From a virus: a DNA stretch of 64,000 nucleotides. Positions 1-11,208 of the stretch are shown here, one piece after another. The stretch covers positions 18,179-82,178 of IMG/VR virus record IMGVR_UViG_3300012017_000779. One strand, 5' to 3'. A program made the position numbers and the translations under genes. Each line of letters begins with the position of its first letter. Position 1 is the first letter of the stretch. The notes beneath the pieces were generated by a model. The model was not told the DNA's origin and ran no database searches. It saw nothing but the letters and a program-made list of their open reading frames with translations.

Positions 1-3000
1 CCCGGTATCTTGATCAATTAAATCATAGTTAAAGTTTTTATTTAACTTCCATGTACTTACACCTACTGTAAAAGTTATTGGAGGTTTACCAGTAGCTATA
101 AAAAGACTTTCATAAACTTCTCTAGCTTCATTAAGTCCTTCAAGTTCTTTTTTAATAGGAGCACTAGTAGATGGTTGAGACCAATCATATTTATTAATTA
201 AATAATCTAAAGCTGTAGCATGAGACGGTTCTCCAAGTTCTGCATAATATTGAAGTTGTCTTCCTTTTAATTTACCTGATTTTAAAACATCTAGAATAAA
301 TGCTTTTCTTTTTGGTTTAACATCTTTAAATTTATCAGTAGTTAACCAATCAATATAATTTATAACTGCTTCTTTAGTAGTATTAGTTTTTATAGTACCT
401 GTTCTATTAAAAGAAGCCCAAGGATTACTAAAACTATTTACATCACTAACCACTTCCATAGTATAAACTCTATTGTTAGCTTTTGCTTCTTTTATATTAG
501 CATCCCTATCATATTTACCATCTTTAGTTTTAATGTTAGAAATAACTACATTTTTATTTTCTAATTGAGAATATATATCATTACTATTAACACTAGTAGA
601 TGATTGAGTAGCAAGTGCAGTTTTAAGTTGTGCTCTCCAATTAGTATCAGCCATATTAATAGTTGGTATACCTTTTCTTCTAGCCATTTCAACAGCTTGT
701 CCTGTTCCTCCTTTAGGTCTTAAAGGATCAGCTGTTTCTTTAGCATAGAATATTACAAAGTCTACTGGAGTATCAAGATTTTTACCAAATATTTGATTAG
801 TATTTCTAGCCATTAAATTAGCTACAAATGCAGCAGATCTTTCAGGATCATTTCCTTTTGTTATAGCTTTTTTTCTAGTGCTATCTAACATTACATTCCA
901 AGCAGGATGAATTTCTTCTGCTATTTTAAGTTCTTTTTCTCCAGTTTTTACACTACCAATAAATATTTCTTTTAAAGATGTTACACCTTTTTCAAATGCA
1001 GCATCTGCACCAGCTGCTCCACCACTTCTTAATGTATATCCTAAAGACTCTAAATATTTAGCAACTTCTGGCATAACATCAAGAACTTCTTGTGGAGTTT
1101 CTCTAGATCCTATACCTGCATAAGTCATAGTAGGTGTAGTAGATTTACTAGGAAGAGAATCAAATACAGGTCTATCACCTGATACAGGTGGTTGAGTAGG
1201 TTGACCAGTAGTAATTTTATAACCAGTTTTTAAATCAACATTTTCAATAACAATTTCACCTCCATCTTTATCTACTAAATTATATAAATTATTTTTTTGT
1301 AAAATCCATGATGTACTATGTGGTGCTTTTTCATTTTTTCCTGTTTGTGAATTATAAAATTCTTTAAAAAATGTAGAAGGAGTAAAAAATTCTTTAGGTT
1401 TAACACCATTAGATTTTTCTAAATATGTATTATATGCAGCAATATCATCATCTGATATAATTTTAGTTTTAATAATATTTTCTTCATTTTCTAAATCAAA
1501 TTCTATTTCTATGCCATCATCAATATCTTTTTTAACAGGATTGTTATATTGATCTGCATTTTCAGTATATTCAATAAACTGTCTATTTTTTACATCTATT
1601 ACTTTACTAAAAATATTATTTAAAGTAACAAAAGAAAAATCTTTACTTTCTAAATCATTAATAAAAAATGTTGATGCATCAATCATTTCATCTGTAAATT
1701 TTTTAGCATCTAGAACTCTATTGATACTTAATTTACTATTTCCAAAACCATGTTGATAAAAAAGAATTAATGAAAAAGGTTTAAAAAATTCTAAAGATTT
1801 TTTATCTTTATTTATTGTAGGATCTGCTAGATCTTTTAAGTTTTTATTATAAATAGAAGATATTTCTTTAGTTAATAAAGATTTGTTATTTAAACTTAAT
1901 ACTTTATTTATATTTCTTTTATTACTTTTTAAAACTATATGATTTAAAACTGGAAAATTTACTTTTGTATCATCAAAGTTATTTATAATATTCATTATAC
2001 TTTCTGAATATGAATATTTAGTTTTTCCCATTATGTATGGAGAATTAAAACTTTTTAATAAAGCAACTTCAGATAAGTATTCTTCAGTTACTTCAGTATC
2101 AATTAAAGAATCTCTTAGTACTTCTCTTTCCATTACATATCTTACATAACTTGAAAATGTTTGAAATGGATTTTTATTTTTTTCAAACACATCTAAAGCA
2201 TCATCATTTAAAAATATTTTATTATCAAAATCTGATTTTAATTTTTCTTCATTTACAATTATATTTTTTCCAACAATTACATCTTGTTGTATTGTATTAT
2301 CAATTATAACATTTTTAGAACTTAAAGCTTTAGGAATAGTTATATGTTTTCCATTTACTGGATCAGTAAAATTAGACATATAGTTTTGATATATATAATC
2401 TACCACAGCATTATTATATGATGAAGTAAAATATTCTTCACCTTTAACACCTTTACCAAATTTTCTTGTAATTCTAGCTCTTTCTTTTAATAACTTTTCA
2501 GAAATAAAAGAAGAAATATTTTTATCTAATCTTAATTTAAATAAAGGTTTGATTAAATCAATCATTAATGCATCCTGATTAAAAGATGAAAGCAAAGAAT
2601 CTTTCATTAAAGCAGTAAGAAACTCTTGATCTATTTTAGAATTTCTTTTTAATTTATCAAAAAGTTCTATTCTTTTTATAACTTGTTGTAATGTAGTAAG
2701 TTTACTAGTATCTGGTGCATAAATCATTTGCAATGTTTCCAGACCTTCATATTGTTTTTCTAGTTCAATAAAATTTAAAAATAAAGCCAAAGATTTTAAA
2801 GATGCATCATTATTCATTGATTCTTTTAAATCAGATATGTTAATATCATCTTTAAATAATTCTTTAGATAAAACTTCTGATAAATAAACATAGTTGTTAC
2901 TAAAATCATAAGTTTTAGTTTTATTATCAAGAATTTTATTTTCAAGACTTTTTACTATATCATATACAACTTCATTATTATTACTTTTAATGCTGATAAT

Positions 3001-6000
3001 ATTTAATGGATTAATTTTTTTATTATTTAATCCTTTTATTAATTCATTTAAAGTATAATAAAATGATTGTTTTTTATTATCTTTTATTAAATATTCATCA
3101 TCAGCAGGATATATTTTTTCTAAAGACTTTATTGTAGTTCTTAATTTTAATAATGTAACACTATTAATAACTCTTTGTAATTCATCTGGTGCTAAAGTAT
3201 TTAAAATTTTATTGCTTATTTCTGATGCAATATTATATTTATTACTTTTTTCAAATTGAGCATCTGTAGAAATTAATGGATTTAAAGAACTATTTTCTAA
3301 TCTTTGTTTAAAAAAGTATTCTCTAATTAAAGGTTGAGTTACAAAATAAAAAACTTCTTCTTCATCTACACCTGCTTGCATTAAATAACTTATTACACCT
3401 ATTCCTTCAGGAGTTAGTTGTAAAACAAAAGGGAAAGAATTTTTTGCTCTATCTAAAATACCGTTAAGCATGTGTGAATTAAGATCTGTAATTCTATTTC
3501 CTTTTTGAGACTTATTACCTGATATAGAAATTACTTCATCACCATTTTTTGATTTTATAATGTTGTGTTTAAATCTTATAATAAAAGGAATGTCAATTAA
3601 ACCATCTTCAAATTCACGTAAATTTTTATTAAAAACAGAGTTTTTATATGACTTTGGCATCTTAGCACCCAACATTTTAAAGAGCACATGATTCTTTGTA
3701 TTTTTAGCTTGTATTCCTAATGAAGGTTCTAAAGATAAATTAGCAGCAAACTTGTATAAATTATAGATATAATCATAATTTCTTGAAGGACTTATAATTT
3801 CTTTTTTTCCATCTGCACTTTTATTTTTTTCACCAACTTTACTATCAGTATGAGAAACATTATCTAATCTATTATACTCATTTACAATATTATTTTCTAA
3901 AGATTTACTATATTTTTCTACTAAATATGTTAAATTAGGTTTTGTAAGTATTGCAAAGTTTTCAGGAAGAGTTAAAATATCTAAACTTATTTTAATGTAT
4001 TGATTTTGTAAATACTTTTCTTGCTGTTTAATTAATTTATTAGATGTTAATGCACCTAATTCAAGTGTACCAGTAAACTCTTTATCTTTTGTTTCTTTTA
4101 ATATTTTATTAAAGTTTTTTATTGGAGTATTTATATAATTACCTTCTATATCAATATTAGGCATACTCATAAATAATTTATCACCATCATAATCAGAACC
4201 TGATTTAGCAACTATTTCTGTTGGAACAATAATAGCATTACCATAACTTTCATCTAGAAAATGCCATACCTCAGCTCCTTCAATTGTACTTAATGCATCA
4301 TTAGGAATCCTTGGACCATATAAAGATATTGAAAGTCTATTTTTTTCTAACCAAGCATCATCTTTAATTAATTCATTTAATCTTGTTATAGTACCAATTT
4401 TATTACCTTGTAAGTCATTTCCATTTAAAAGATTAATAAAGTCTCCTTGCAATGCAATAGCTACTTTCATTAAACCTGTTCTACCATTTTTATTTCGTAT
4501 GTAAGAAGGCAGTGTATTTGTACCTAATACTTTTTTAATTTCAGAAACTTTAGTAATTGTTTTATATTGAGTATTCCAAAGTCCATTTGTAAATGTAGAA
4601 GCAGCTTGAGTTAAAGGTTCACCATTAATTGTTTGTTTAATTAATCTTGATTGAACAATACTCATTATAAGTTTTTCAATTGTTTGAGCTTCAGGATGTA
4701 TAGAAAAATCCATAGATGCAGCATTACCTTTTTTAGTTGCATTTAATAATCTAATTAAATGGTCAGGCACATCTCTTTCATCTAAGTTATCTCTGATAAT
4801 TTTTATAAACTTTGAAAAATCACCATTGCTTACATATTTTCCATCTTTTTCAGTAAAACCAATTTCATTAAGTAATTTTAATTTAAGTAATGCACTATAG
4901 TCATTTACTATTTTACTATAACTATCTAATGTTTTTTTATTTTTTGGATTAATTAACTCTCCATTATCATATAATGTGTCTGTTAATATTACTCTTGTTT
5001 GTGTAGCAATTGGAAGACTTCCTTTAAAGGTGTCATTAATGACTGTAACTTCTTTTAAGTTAGCAAGGTATACTGGATTAATAGTAAATGTAAAATCATC
5101 ACTGATGCCAGTATTTTCAGTTTTATCTTCAAAAATATCATCAGTTTCTTTATTACTAGTAAGTTCAGAACCTTTTGAACCTGATTTAAAAGTTACATAC
5201 TGAACATTATCTTTTAACATTTTAAGATGCAACTTATATAGTTCAGATCCTTCTTTTGCATTCACTCCTGGTATTAAAGGACTAACAGCAAATTTATGCA
5301 TAGCAATTGCTGGCAAATACTTATTTTTTATAGCACCAAATAAATGTAACTTATATATAGGAAAAAATTGTTTAACTGTATTTGGATCAATAGTTTCTCC
5401 TTTAACAATTTTTTGATATAAACTTTCTTGCTCCATTGACCAGCCTCTTCCACTTACTTTATGTAATATTCTATAGGCATCAATAGTCATAAAAGCCATA
5501 CCATCACTTTCAACTATTTTTTCATAAGCTTCTCTATCTTCTTTGATTCTTTCTTCAGTCTCTGCTTCACTAAAAGTTTTTAAATAATCTTCTCTCCAAG
5601 CTTCAACTAAATCATCTATATAAATAGATTCTCTTGTAGCATCTTTAATAACTCCTGTATTTATTACTTCACTAAATACATATTTATTATAATCTATATT
5701 ATCTTTACTTAAGCTTTTGTTAAGTTCAGAAGCATAAGTAGCATTTGTTTCTGTAGGTTTGTTAAATGTGTTATTAATAAAATTAATAGTTCCTTCATCA
5801 AATAAAAATCTAATACCATCAGAAGTACCACCTGGTATTCTTTTAGTCCAATCTTCTTTTGAATGATCCCATTGAGCTATATCTCCAAATAATAAAGTTG
5901 AGGTTTCAAATTTATATATCCAATCATTATATAAAAAAGCTTTTAATAATACATCAGATAATTCTTCATTTTCATTAAGCATATTTAAGTCAGCTTGATT

Positions 6001-9000
6001 ATTGACCTCCATACCAAGTTTTTTATATATACCTTTTGAGAATATATTTTTTTCTTTAATAGGATTATAATAATATTTTTTAAGCTCACTTACTTTATCA
6101 TTAAAATATTTTTTAATTTCATTTTGAATATTATTTTTTAAATCTGCATTATCTTTTTGTTTTAAAAGTTCAAGTAATGTTGATATTGTATCTTCTTTAA
6201 CAGCTAACTTATATAATTCATTTTTAGTTTTATCAGATAATAAATTATCAAATGCTGAAAATACTTCACCTGCATAAACATCTTTTCCTTTTACTTTTTT
6301 TACTACTTGATTAAATCCACTTATTTTTAATAATTCATCTCTATCAGGACCTTTGAATTTTTTTATTCTATCAAATTCACTTTCTATATATTTTAATAGA
6401 TAACCTTCAATAGCATATGTTTCACCAGTATTTTCTTGAAAAGTAAACATTATTGGATCAACAAAAATATTATCATCAGTTCCTTTTGTTCCATCTGCAA
6501 GAGTTGGTTTAAGTAAACCTCCTTTCACTGTTAAACCAAAAGACATCTTCTTATCTGCTGTTCTTCCTAACTCAGCTTTACCATTAAGAAGCATCATATT
6601 AATATCCTGTATAAATTTACTAAAAGGGTCTAATTTAGTAGTTATTGTTCCTGAACCATCCATTTCAGAAGTACCATCTATTACAATTAAATTTAAATTT
6701 TTGCCTTTAATTTTAACTTTATCAATACCAAATAAACTCTGAAACATTACAAGATTCTTAGTAAAAGCATTTATTTTTGGATCTAAAAAATTCATGTGAT
6801 TAAGAATAGGATTTTTACCATTCCATAATTCATCTTGTTTAGATACAGAATTTATTGCATATAAGTTATTTGTAACTGAACTTGCATTCATTGTTTCATA
6901 TGCAACATTACCATCAGCTCTAATTACAGCATTAGTTGAACTATCAAATCCATATTGAGATTGAAGTTTTGCTAAATTTTTTATTTGTGTATTTTGTTTA
7001 ATAACATTTACTTTATCTATCTCTGGTAAAATATTTTTAGGAATTTCTTCTTTTAATATTTTTATTGGATTTTCTTTAAAGTCTTTTATATATTTTTTTT
7101 GTAAAGCTGTTTTTTGTGGAAGTTTATCAACATTATTAAAGGCATTTAAAATTCTAAATATATATTTTAATCCATAAGGTGTAGAATTATTTTTTAATTC
7201 ATCTTTAATATTATTATTATTGGCTAATCCTATTCCTATGGCATTTGCAAATTCTAATTGTTTATTAATATCAAGTTCATTTTCTTTTGTTTGTTTAAAT
7301 TCACTAACAACTTTATCTAAATTTAAATTAGGGACATTAGCTACAACATCTATAAACTCATTATAAATACTTAAACTATTAAATTCAGATATCCATTTCT
7401 CAATAATAGAAGAAGTTTCCATAGAAAGTTCAATTACTTGAAAGTTTACAGTTTCATCACGGGATGCAACTAATTGTACATATTTAACATTAGGTTTTCC
7501 AAAATCATTAAAAAATGATACACTTAAGTCATACTCAAAAGTATTTGTAGTGTTAGGTTCAGGATATTTTTCTTCAAAGAATTGTTTTAATTCTGGATAT
7601 TTTTTATATTCTTTTTCTAATTTTTTATATGCTTCATCTCTATCTGATATATTACCAATTATTGCATATAACATATTAAATATATCTGAAAAATCAGCTC
7701 TTTCTTTAAATCCAAATCTATCAACAGGTGTGCTAATATCTCCATTTTTGTTTCTAACAACTTTAAATAAAGATTTTATTACATATATAGTTTCTTTAGA
7801 TAACATGTCCTGAAGTGATATTTTTCCAGGTACAGCATCTATTGTTAATTCATCAACTCCTTCTTCTTGTTCTGTTTCTTCTTTTGCATCTACTGCAATA
7901 TCATATACTTTTTTTGAAGTTTTAAAATCACTATTTTCTGAATGATATTTAATTACACCTGACCCTTTACTTCCCCAGTTATCAAGTGTTGTTTGTAGTA
8001 TTCTTATATTATCAAGTATAACAGATTGTTCCGGACTTAAAACAGTTTCTGATATAGAATCAGTAATTAATTCTGTATAATTTTCAGTTACACCTTCTAT
8101 TTTATTAAATTTTTCTTGTTCTTTCTTAAGTTTATCTTCTAGAATTTTTTTAGTTTCTCTATACAAATATTCTTTTTGTTCAATACCTTTTAAAAATAAA
8201 ACATTAGCTGCTTTTAAATTTTGTTTTCCAGCTGCTTTTCTTTTATTATATATGTCACTTAATAGTTCAGCCCATATATTATCTATTGTCATGGTTACTT
8301 CTAAAGAATCTTGATTACTTAATATATCTATAGAAGGATTATTAACTTTTCTAATTCCACGGTCAAGTTCATATAAAATAGCATTTTCTATTAAAGGTTT
8401 ATAACTATTAATCTCTCCTATATATAACTTATTAAATAAGTCTTTTGCCATAGGAGAATTCATGCTATCAACAAGTATATCTTTTTTAGAAAAAACATTT
8501 AGTTTACCAAATAATGCTTTTAAAAAATTAAGCATTTTTCTAAACAAAGTATTTTTAACTGGTGTCTCAGGACTTGGCTTTTGATTTTTAGCATAGTTTC
8601 TAAAATCTTCAGCTAACATTTCTTCTAACTCTAAATAAGATTTATTTATATTTGGTTTATTCCCTTTTGAATCAGTATAATTTCTTAATTCAGTATATAA
8701 TTTAATTTTATCTTGAGGAGTCAAAAACAATTGTGAAAATATATGCCATGCTTCATGATACAAAGTAAGATTTTGGAATATATCTCCTTGTTTTCTATTT
8801 ACTGCTATAGTTGCTAAACTTCCATCTGGATTAGCTATTTTACTTGCATTAACTATAAATGTTGCATAAACATCTGAATTAACTAAGTTAAACACTTGTT
8901 TAAAAGAAATTACTTTTCTTAATGGTTCAAGTGCTTTACTATTCCACCAAGTATTGATATCTTCAAGTTGTTCTTGAGTTATTTTTTCTTTTTTAAATCC

Positions 9001-11208
9001 TTTTCTATCAAGACCTTTAAATATATCATCATTTATATCAATACCGGTATCAGTATCATTTGGATTAGCTGCTCCTGGAACAATAGTATTTTGAATAACA
9101 TCTGTTTCTGATTTTATTTCTTTAACTTCTTTAGTCTCAACTTTTTCTTTAGGTAAAGCTAAAAATTGACTTCTAAAAAATTCTCTTTGTTTATTAGTAA
9201 TAGCTGAAGGTTGTCCATTATAACTTGACATGTCTGTCCACTCATTTATAATTTTTGTAAATTGTTCTTGAGTATCAAATTCTCCTTTATCAAGAGCTGT
9301 TTTAATAACATTAAACAATACAAAACTTAAATTTTCATTAAAAGAAAATCCTTGACTATTAGTAGTAAAACCATCTGCAATTTTTTTTCTAGCTTTTTCT
9401 AAAAAATAATCATAAGATAATTCAGATTCAACTTCATCAGATTCTATACTTTCTTTTATATTATCAAAAGATACATCTTCTGCTGAAAAATTTACTACAA
9501 AATTAAAAACATCATTAGATATGTTTTTAAAATCTATATTAGGATTTAAACTAATAATTAAATCTAAATAATCAGCTTGAACAATTTCTTTTGTTTCTGT
9601 ATTATAATCATTATAAACATGATTTCCTTTAATAAATTCATTATTATAAAAAAGATATGGAGGATTATTAAAGAAAATATTTTTAATTTTAGTTTCATAA
9701 TCTTCAATACTATCATCAGATATATTAGATACATTTAATTCTTCAATAATTTCTTTAGAATCTTTGTCAATTATTTTAAATATTAAATTAGAACCTTCTT
9801 CTTTAATTAAAAAGTTTCTATTACCTTTAGAATCTAAGAATAAAAACTGCTTTACAAAATTTAATTTTACTTTATTTTTTAAATTTTTATTAGTTAAAAC
9901 TTTAGCAATTTTTATTGCAAGTTGATCTGACATTTTCATTCTGTCAATTTCAACTTTTTCATTTTTAAAAGATATAGTTGCTTTTTTAGATGAAGCATCA
10001 ATAGTTTTTAAACTCTCTTTATTAAACAGTGTACTATCTATTAATTCTTTTAACTTATATGTATCACTAATTTTATTTTCTGTAATACCAGTTGATATAT
10101 TTGTTATTGGTAATAATAAGTCTTCTGTATTTTTTTTATTTTTAATTTTATTTTGTAGAGCTAACAGTTGTTCTGATTCTTTTTTTAAAGTCTCTTTAAT
10201 TTCTTTAAGAAATAAAGCCTGGTCTTCAGCTGTAGAACCATTTATTTCTGGATCATAAGTATTTTTGTATATAGTTTCTGCAGATTGTATAGTTATAGCT
10301 TTACCATAAAAATCTTTTACAACTATTTTATTATTTTCAACAGAAGCATTTCTCATAAACTGATAAACAATTTTACCAGTTTCAGCTAAATTACCATCTT
10401 TGTCAAAATATAAAAACTTACCGTTTGTATCAGTGATTACTAAGATTATTTTTTCATCTGCCTGAATTACATTTTTTTGATTTTTTCCTTGTGATGATAA
10501 ATGTCTAGAATCTTTAACTTCAGTTATAGTAGTTGGATCAAGTAAACTTTCATTCTTAGTAAAAAAATCATTTAAAATAAATGGTTTAAACATTAATTTT
10601 TTACCCTGATACATAACAGTATATACATCCTCTTCCATATTTTGAGAAGCTGATATGTTTTCAAGTGCTTTTACTATATGTGCTCTACCGGGATCATCTT
10701 CTTCTATGATTAACTTCTTATTAGGATCTTTAGATTTTAATGTTTGTAATGTTCCACTCAATGGAGAAGCAGTTAATAATCTTTTTGATTTACTAAAAGG
10801 TTTTGGTGGTTCATTTTCATCATCTTCTTCTTCTTCAATTTCATTTGATTTTATTCTATCTATAATATCTTTTAAGTTTATTTTTTTATCTGATAAAGTA
10901 TCAATTATTATATTGATTGCATTATCTGACATATACTGCACATTTAATTTTCTTAAAGATGTTAAATCAACATCAATATTCATAAAAGATAAATTTGTAT
11001 TTGCTACATCAATAATTAATCTTGGTACAGACTGTAAATATTTAGCTGCTACTTCAGGTGACGTAGCTTCAGCAAACTTTTTATATAAACTTTTTAAATA
11101 ATTTTCATACTTAAAAACACCTTCTTTAGAAGATATTTTAAATTGAGCTGTTATGTGTGAATATAATAAACTAACAATTTCAGGATTATTAATTGAACAA
11201 GTAATCAT
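1..11208 (-). CDS. Giant virion RNA polymerase-type polyprotein with zincin and SLOG domains (3' end outside window)
   Basis: The frame is open from an ATG at 11208 to the window edge (3736 codons, no stop), so the C-terminus is missing. Residues 2339-2343 (4180-4194) read DYDGD, preceded by KSGS and followed by KLFMSMP. This matches the metal-binding loop (DFDGD/DxDGD) of the double-psi beta-barrel RNA polymerases of crAss-like phages, which are packaged in the virion and transcribe early genes after injection. Residues 818-822 (8743-8757) read HEAWH, followed about 40 residues later by an EEMLAEDF segment, the pattern of a zinc metallopeptidase. Residues about 3361-3516 begin YAGIGSRETP and continue LRSGGAAGAD, typical of a SLOG (DprA/YspA-like) nucleotide-binding domain. 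The rest is Lys/Asn/Glu-rich with no domain I recognise. The start overlaps the stop of the upstream 2338-aa gene by one base (TAATG), implying coupled translation. Polymerase activity is inferred from the motif and gene position; the protease and SLOG calls are motif based. Confidence 0.8.
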   Translation of the reverse strand, partial: MITCSINNPEIVSLLYSHITAQFKISSKEGVFKYENYLKSLYKKFAEATSPEVAAKYLQSVPRLIIDVANTNLSFMNIDVDLTSLRKLNVQYMSDNAINIIIDTLSDKKINLKDIIDRIKSNEIEEEEDDENEPPKPFSKSKRLLTASPLSGTLQTLKSKDPNKKLIIEEDDPGRAHIVKALENISASQNMEEDVYTVMYQGKKLMFKPFILNDFFTKNESLLDPTTITEVKDSRHLSSQGKNQKNVIQADEKIILVITDTNGKFLYFDKDGNLAETGKIVYQFMRNASVENNKIVVKDFYGKAITIQSAETIYKNTYDPEINGSTAEDQALFLKEIKETLKKESEQLLALQNKIKNKKNTEDLLLPITNISTGITENKISDTYKLKELIDSTLFNKESLKTIDASSKKATISFKNEKVEIDRMKMSDQLAIKIAKVLTNKNLKNKVKLNFVKQFLFLDSKGNRNFLIKEEGSNLIFKIIDKDSKEIIEELNVSNISDDSIEDYETKIKNIFFNNPPYLFYNNEFIKGNHVYNDYNTETKEIVQADYLDLIISLNPNIDFKNISNDVFNFVVNFSAEDVSFDNIKESIESDEVESELSYDYFLEKARKKIADGFTTNSQGFSFNENLSFVLFNVIKTALDKGEFDTQEQFTKIINEWTDMSSYNGQPSAITNKQREFFRSQFLALPKEKVETKEVKEIKSETDVIQNTIVPGAANPNDTDTGIDINDDIFKGLDRKGFKKEKITQEQLEDINTWWNSKALEPLRKVISFKQVFNLVNSDVYATFIVNASKIANPDGSLATIAVNRKQGDIFQNLTLYHEAWHIFSQLFLTPQDKIKLYTELRNYTDSKGNKPNINKSYLELEEMLAEDFRNYAKNQKPSPETPVKNTLFRKMLNFLKALFGKLNVFSKKDILVDSMNSPMAKDLFNKLYIGEINSYKPLIENAILYELDRGIRKVNNPSIDILSNQDSLEVTMTIDNIWAELLSDIYNKRKAAGKQNLKAANVLFLKGIEQKEYLYRETKKILEDKLKKEQEKFNKIEGVTENYTELITDSISETVLSPEQSVILDNIRILQTTLDNWGSKGSGVIKYHSENSDFKTSKKVYDIAVDAKEETEQEEGVDELTIDAVPGKISLQDMLSKETIYVIKSLFKVVRNKNGDISTPVDRFGFKERADFSDIFNMLYAIIGNISDRDEAYKKLEKEYKKYPELKQFFEEKYPEPNTTNTFEYDLSVSFFNDFGKPNVKYVQLVASRDETVNFQVIELSMETSSIIEKWISEFNSLSIYNEFIDVVANVPNLNLDKVVSEFKQTKENELDINKQLEFANAIGIGLANNNNIKDELKNNSTPYGLKYIFRILNAFNNVDKLPQKTALQKKYIKDFKENPIKILKEEIPKNILPEIDKVNVIKQNTQIKNLAKLQSQYGFDSSTNAVIRADGNVAYETMNASSVTNNLYAINSVSKQDELWNGKNPILNHMNFLDPKINAFTKNLVMFQSLFGIDKVKIKGKNLNLIVIDGTSEMDGSGTITTKLDPFSKFIQDINMMLLNGKAELGRTADKKMSFGLTVKGGLLKPTLADGTKGTDDNIFVDPIMFTFQENTGETYAIEGYLLKYIESEFDRIKKFKGPDRDELLKISGFNQVVKKVKGKDVYAGEVFSAFDNLLSDKTKNELYKLAVKEDTISTLLELLKQKDNADLKNNIQNEIKKYFNDKVSELKKYYYNPIKEKNIFSKGIYKKLGMEVNNQADLNMLNENEELSDVLLKAFLYNDWIYKFETSTLLFGDIAQWDHSKEDWTKRIPGGTSDGIRFLFDEGTINFINNTFNKPTETNATYASELNKSLSKDNIDYNKYVFSEVINTGVIKDATRESIYIDDLVEAWREDYLKTFSEAETEERIKEDREAYEKIVESDGMAFMTIDAYRILHKVSGRGWSMEQESLYQKIVKGETIDPNTVKQFFPIYKLHLFGAIKNKYLPAIAMHKFAVSPLIPGVNAKEGSELYKLHLKMLKDNVQYVTFKSGSKGSELTSNKETDDIFEDKTENTGISDDFTFTINPVYLANLKEVTVINDTFKGSLPIATQTRVILTDTLYDNGELINPKNKKTLDSYSKIVNDYSALLKLKLLNEIGFTEKDGKYVSNGDFSKFIKIIRDNLDERDVPDHLIRLLNATKKGNAASMDFSIHPEAQTIEKLIMSIVQSRLIKQTINGEPLTQAASTFTNGLWNTQYKTITKVSEIKKVLGTNTLPSYIRNKNGRTGLMKVAIALQGDFINLLNGNDLQGNKIGTITRLNELIKDDAWLEKNRLSISLYGPRIPNDALSTIEGAEVWHFLDESYGNAIIVPTEIVAKSGSDYDGDKLFMSMPNIDIEGNYINTPIKNFNKILKETKDKEFTGTLELGALTSNKLIKQQEKYLQNQYIKISLDILTLPENFAILTKPNLTYLVEKYSKSLENNIVNEYNRLDNVSHTDSKVGEKNKSADGKKEIISPSRNYDYIYNLYKFAANLSLEPSLGIQAKNTKNHVLFKMLGAKMPKSYKNSVFNKNLREFEDGLIDIPFIIRFKHNIIKSKNGDEVISISGNKSQKGNRITDLNSHMLNGILDRAKNSFPFVLQLTPEGIGVISYLMQAGVDEEEVFYFVTQPLIREYFFKQRLENSSLNPLISTDAQFEKSNKYNIASEISNKILNTLAPDELQRVINSVTLLKLRTTIKSLEKIYPADDEYLIKDNKKQSFYYTLNELIKGLNNKKINPLNIISIKSNNNEVVYDIVKSLENKILDNKTKTYDFSNNYVYLSEVLSKELFKDDINISDLKESMNNDASLKSLALFLNFIELEKQYEGLETLQMIYAPDTSKLTTLQQVIKRIELFDKLKRNSKIDQEFLTALMKDSLLSSFNQDALMIDLIKPLFKLRLDKNISSFISEKLLKERARITRKFGKGVKGEEYFTSSYNNAVVDYIYQNYMSNFTDPVNGKHITIPKALSSKNVIIDNTIQQDVIVGKNIIVNEEKLKSDFDNKIFLNDDALDVFEKNKNPFQTFSSYVRYVMEREVLRDSLIDTEVTEEYLSEVALLKSFNSPYIMGKTKYSYSESIMNIINNFDDTKVNFPVLNHIVLKSNKRNINKVLSLNNKSLLTKEISSIYNKNLKDLADPTINKDKKSLEFFKPFSLILFYQHGFGNSKLSINRVLDAKKFTDEMIDASTFFINDLESKDFSFVTLNNIFSKVIDVKNRQFIEYTENADQYNNPVKKDIDDGIEIEFDLENEENIIKTKIISDDDIAAYNTYLEKSNGVKPKEFFTPSTFFKEFYNSQTGKNEKAPHSTSWILQKNNLYNLVDKDGGEIVIENVDLKTGYKITTGQPTQPPVSGDRPVFDSLPSKSTTPTMTYAGIGSRETPQEVLDVMPEVAKYLESLGYTLRSGGAAGADAAFEKGVTSLKEIFIGSVKTGEKELKIAEEIHPAWNVMLDSTRKKAITKGNDPERSAAFVANLMARNTNQIFGKNLDTPVDFVIFYAKETADPLRPKGGTGQAVEMARRKGIPTINMADTNWRAQLKTALATQSSTSVNSNDIYSQLENKNVVISNIKTKDGKYDRDANIKEAKANNRVYTMEVVSDVNSFSNPWASFNRTGTIKTNTTKEAVINYIDWLTTDKFKDVKPKRKAFILDVLKSGKLKGRQLQYYAELGEPSHATALDYLINKYDWSQPSTSAPIKKELEGLNEAREVYESLFIATGKPPITFTVGVSTWKLNKNFNYDLIDQDTG

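Noticed and set aside
10655-11101. 148-codon open frame on the plus strand
   Set aside because: It lies opposite the start of the giant polymerase gene, has a Phe/Ser/Ile-rich composition expected from antisense of Lys/Asn/Asp-rich coding DNA, and shows no domain. The same reasoning removes the other plus-strand frames, such as 13096-13434, 7550-7813 and 42358-42627.
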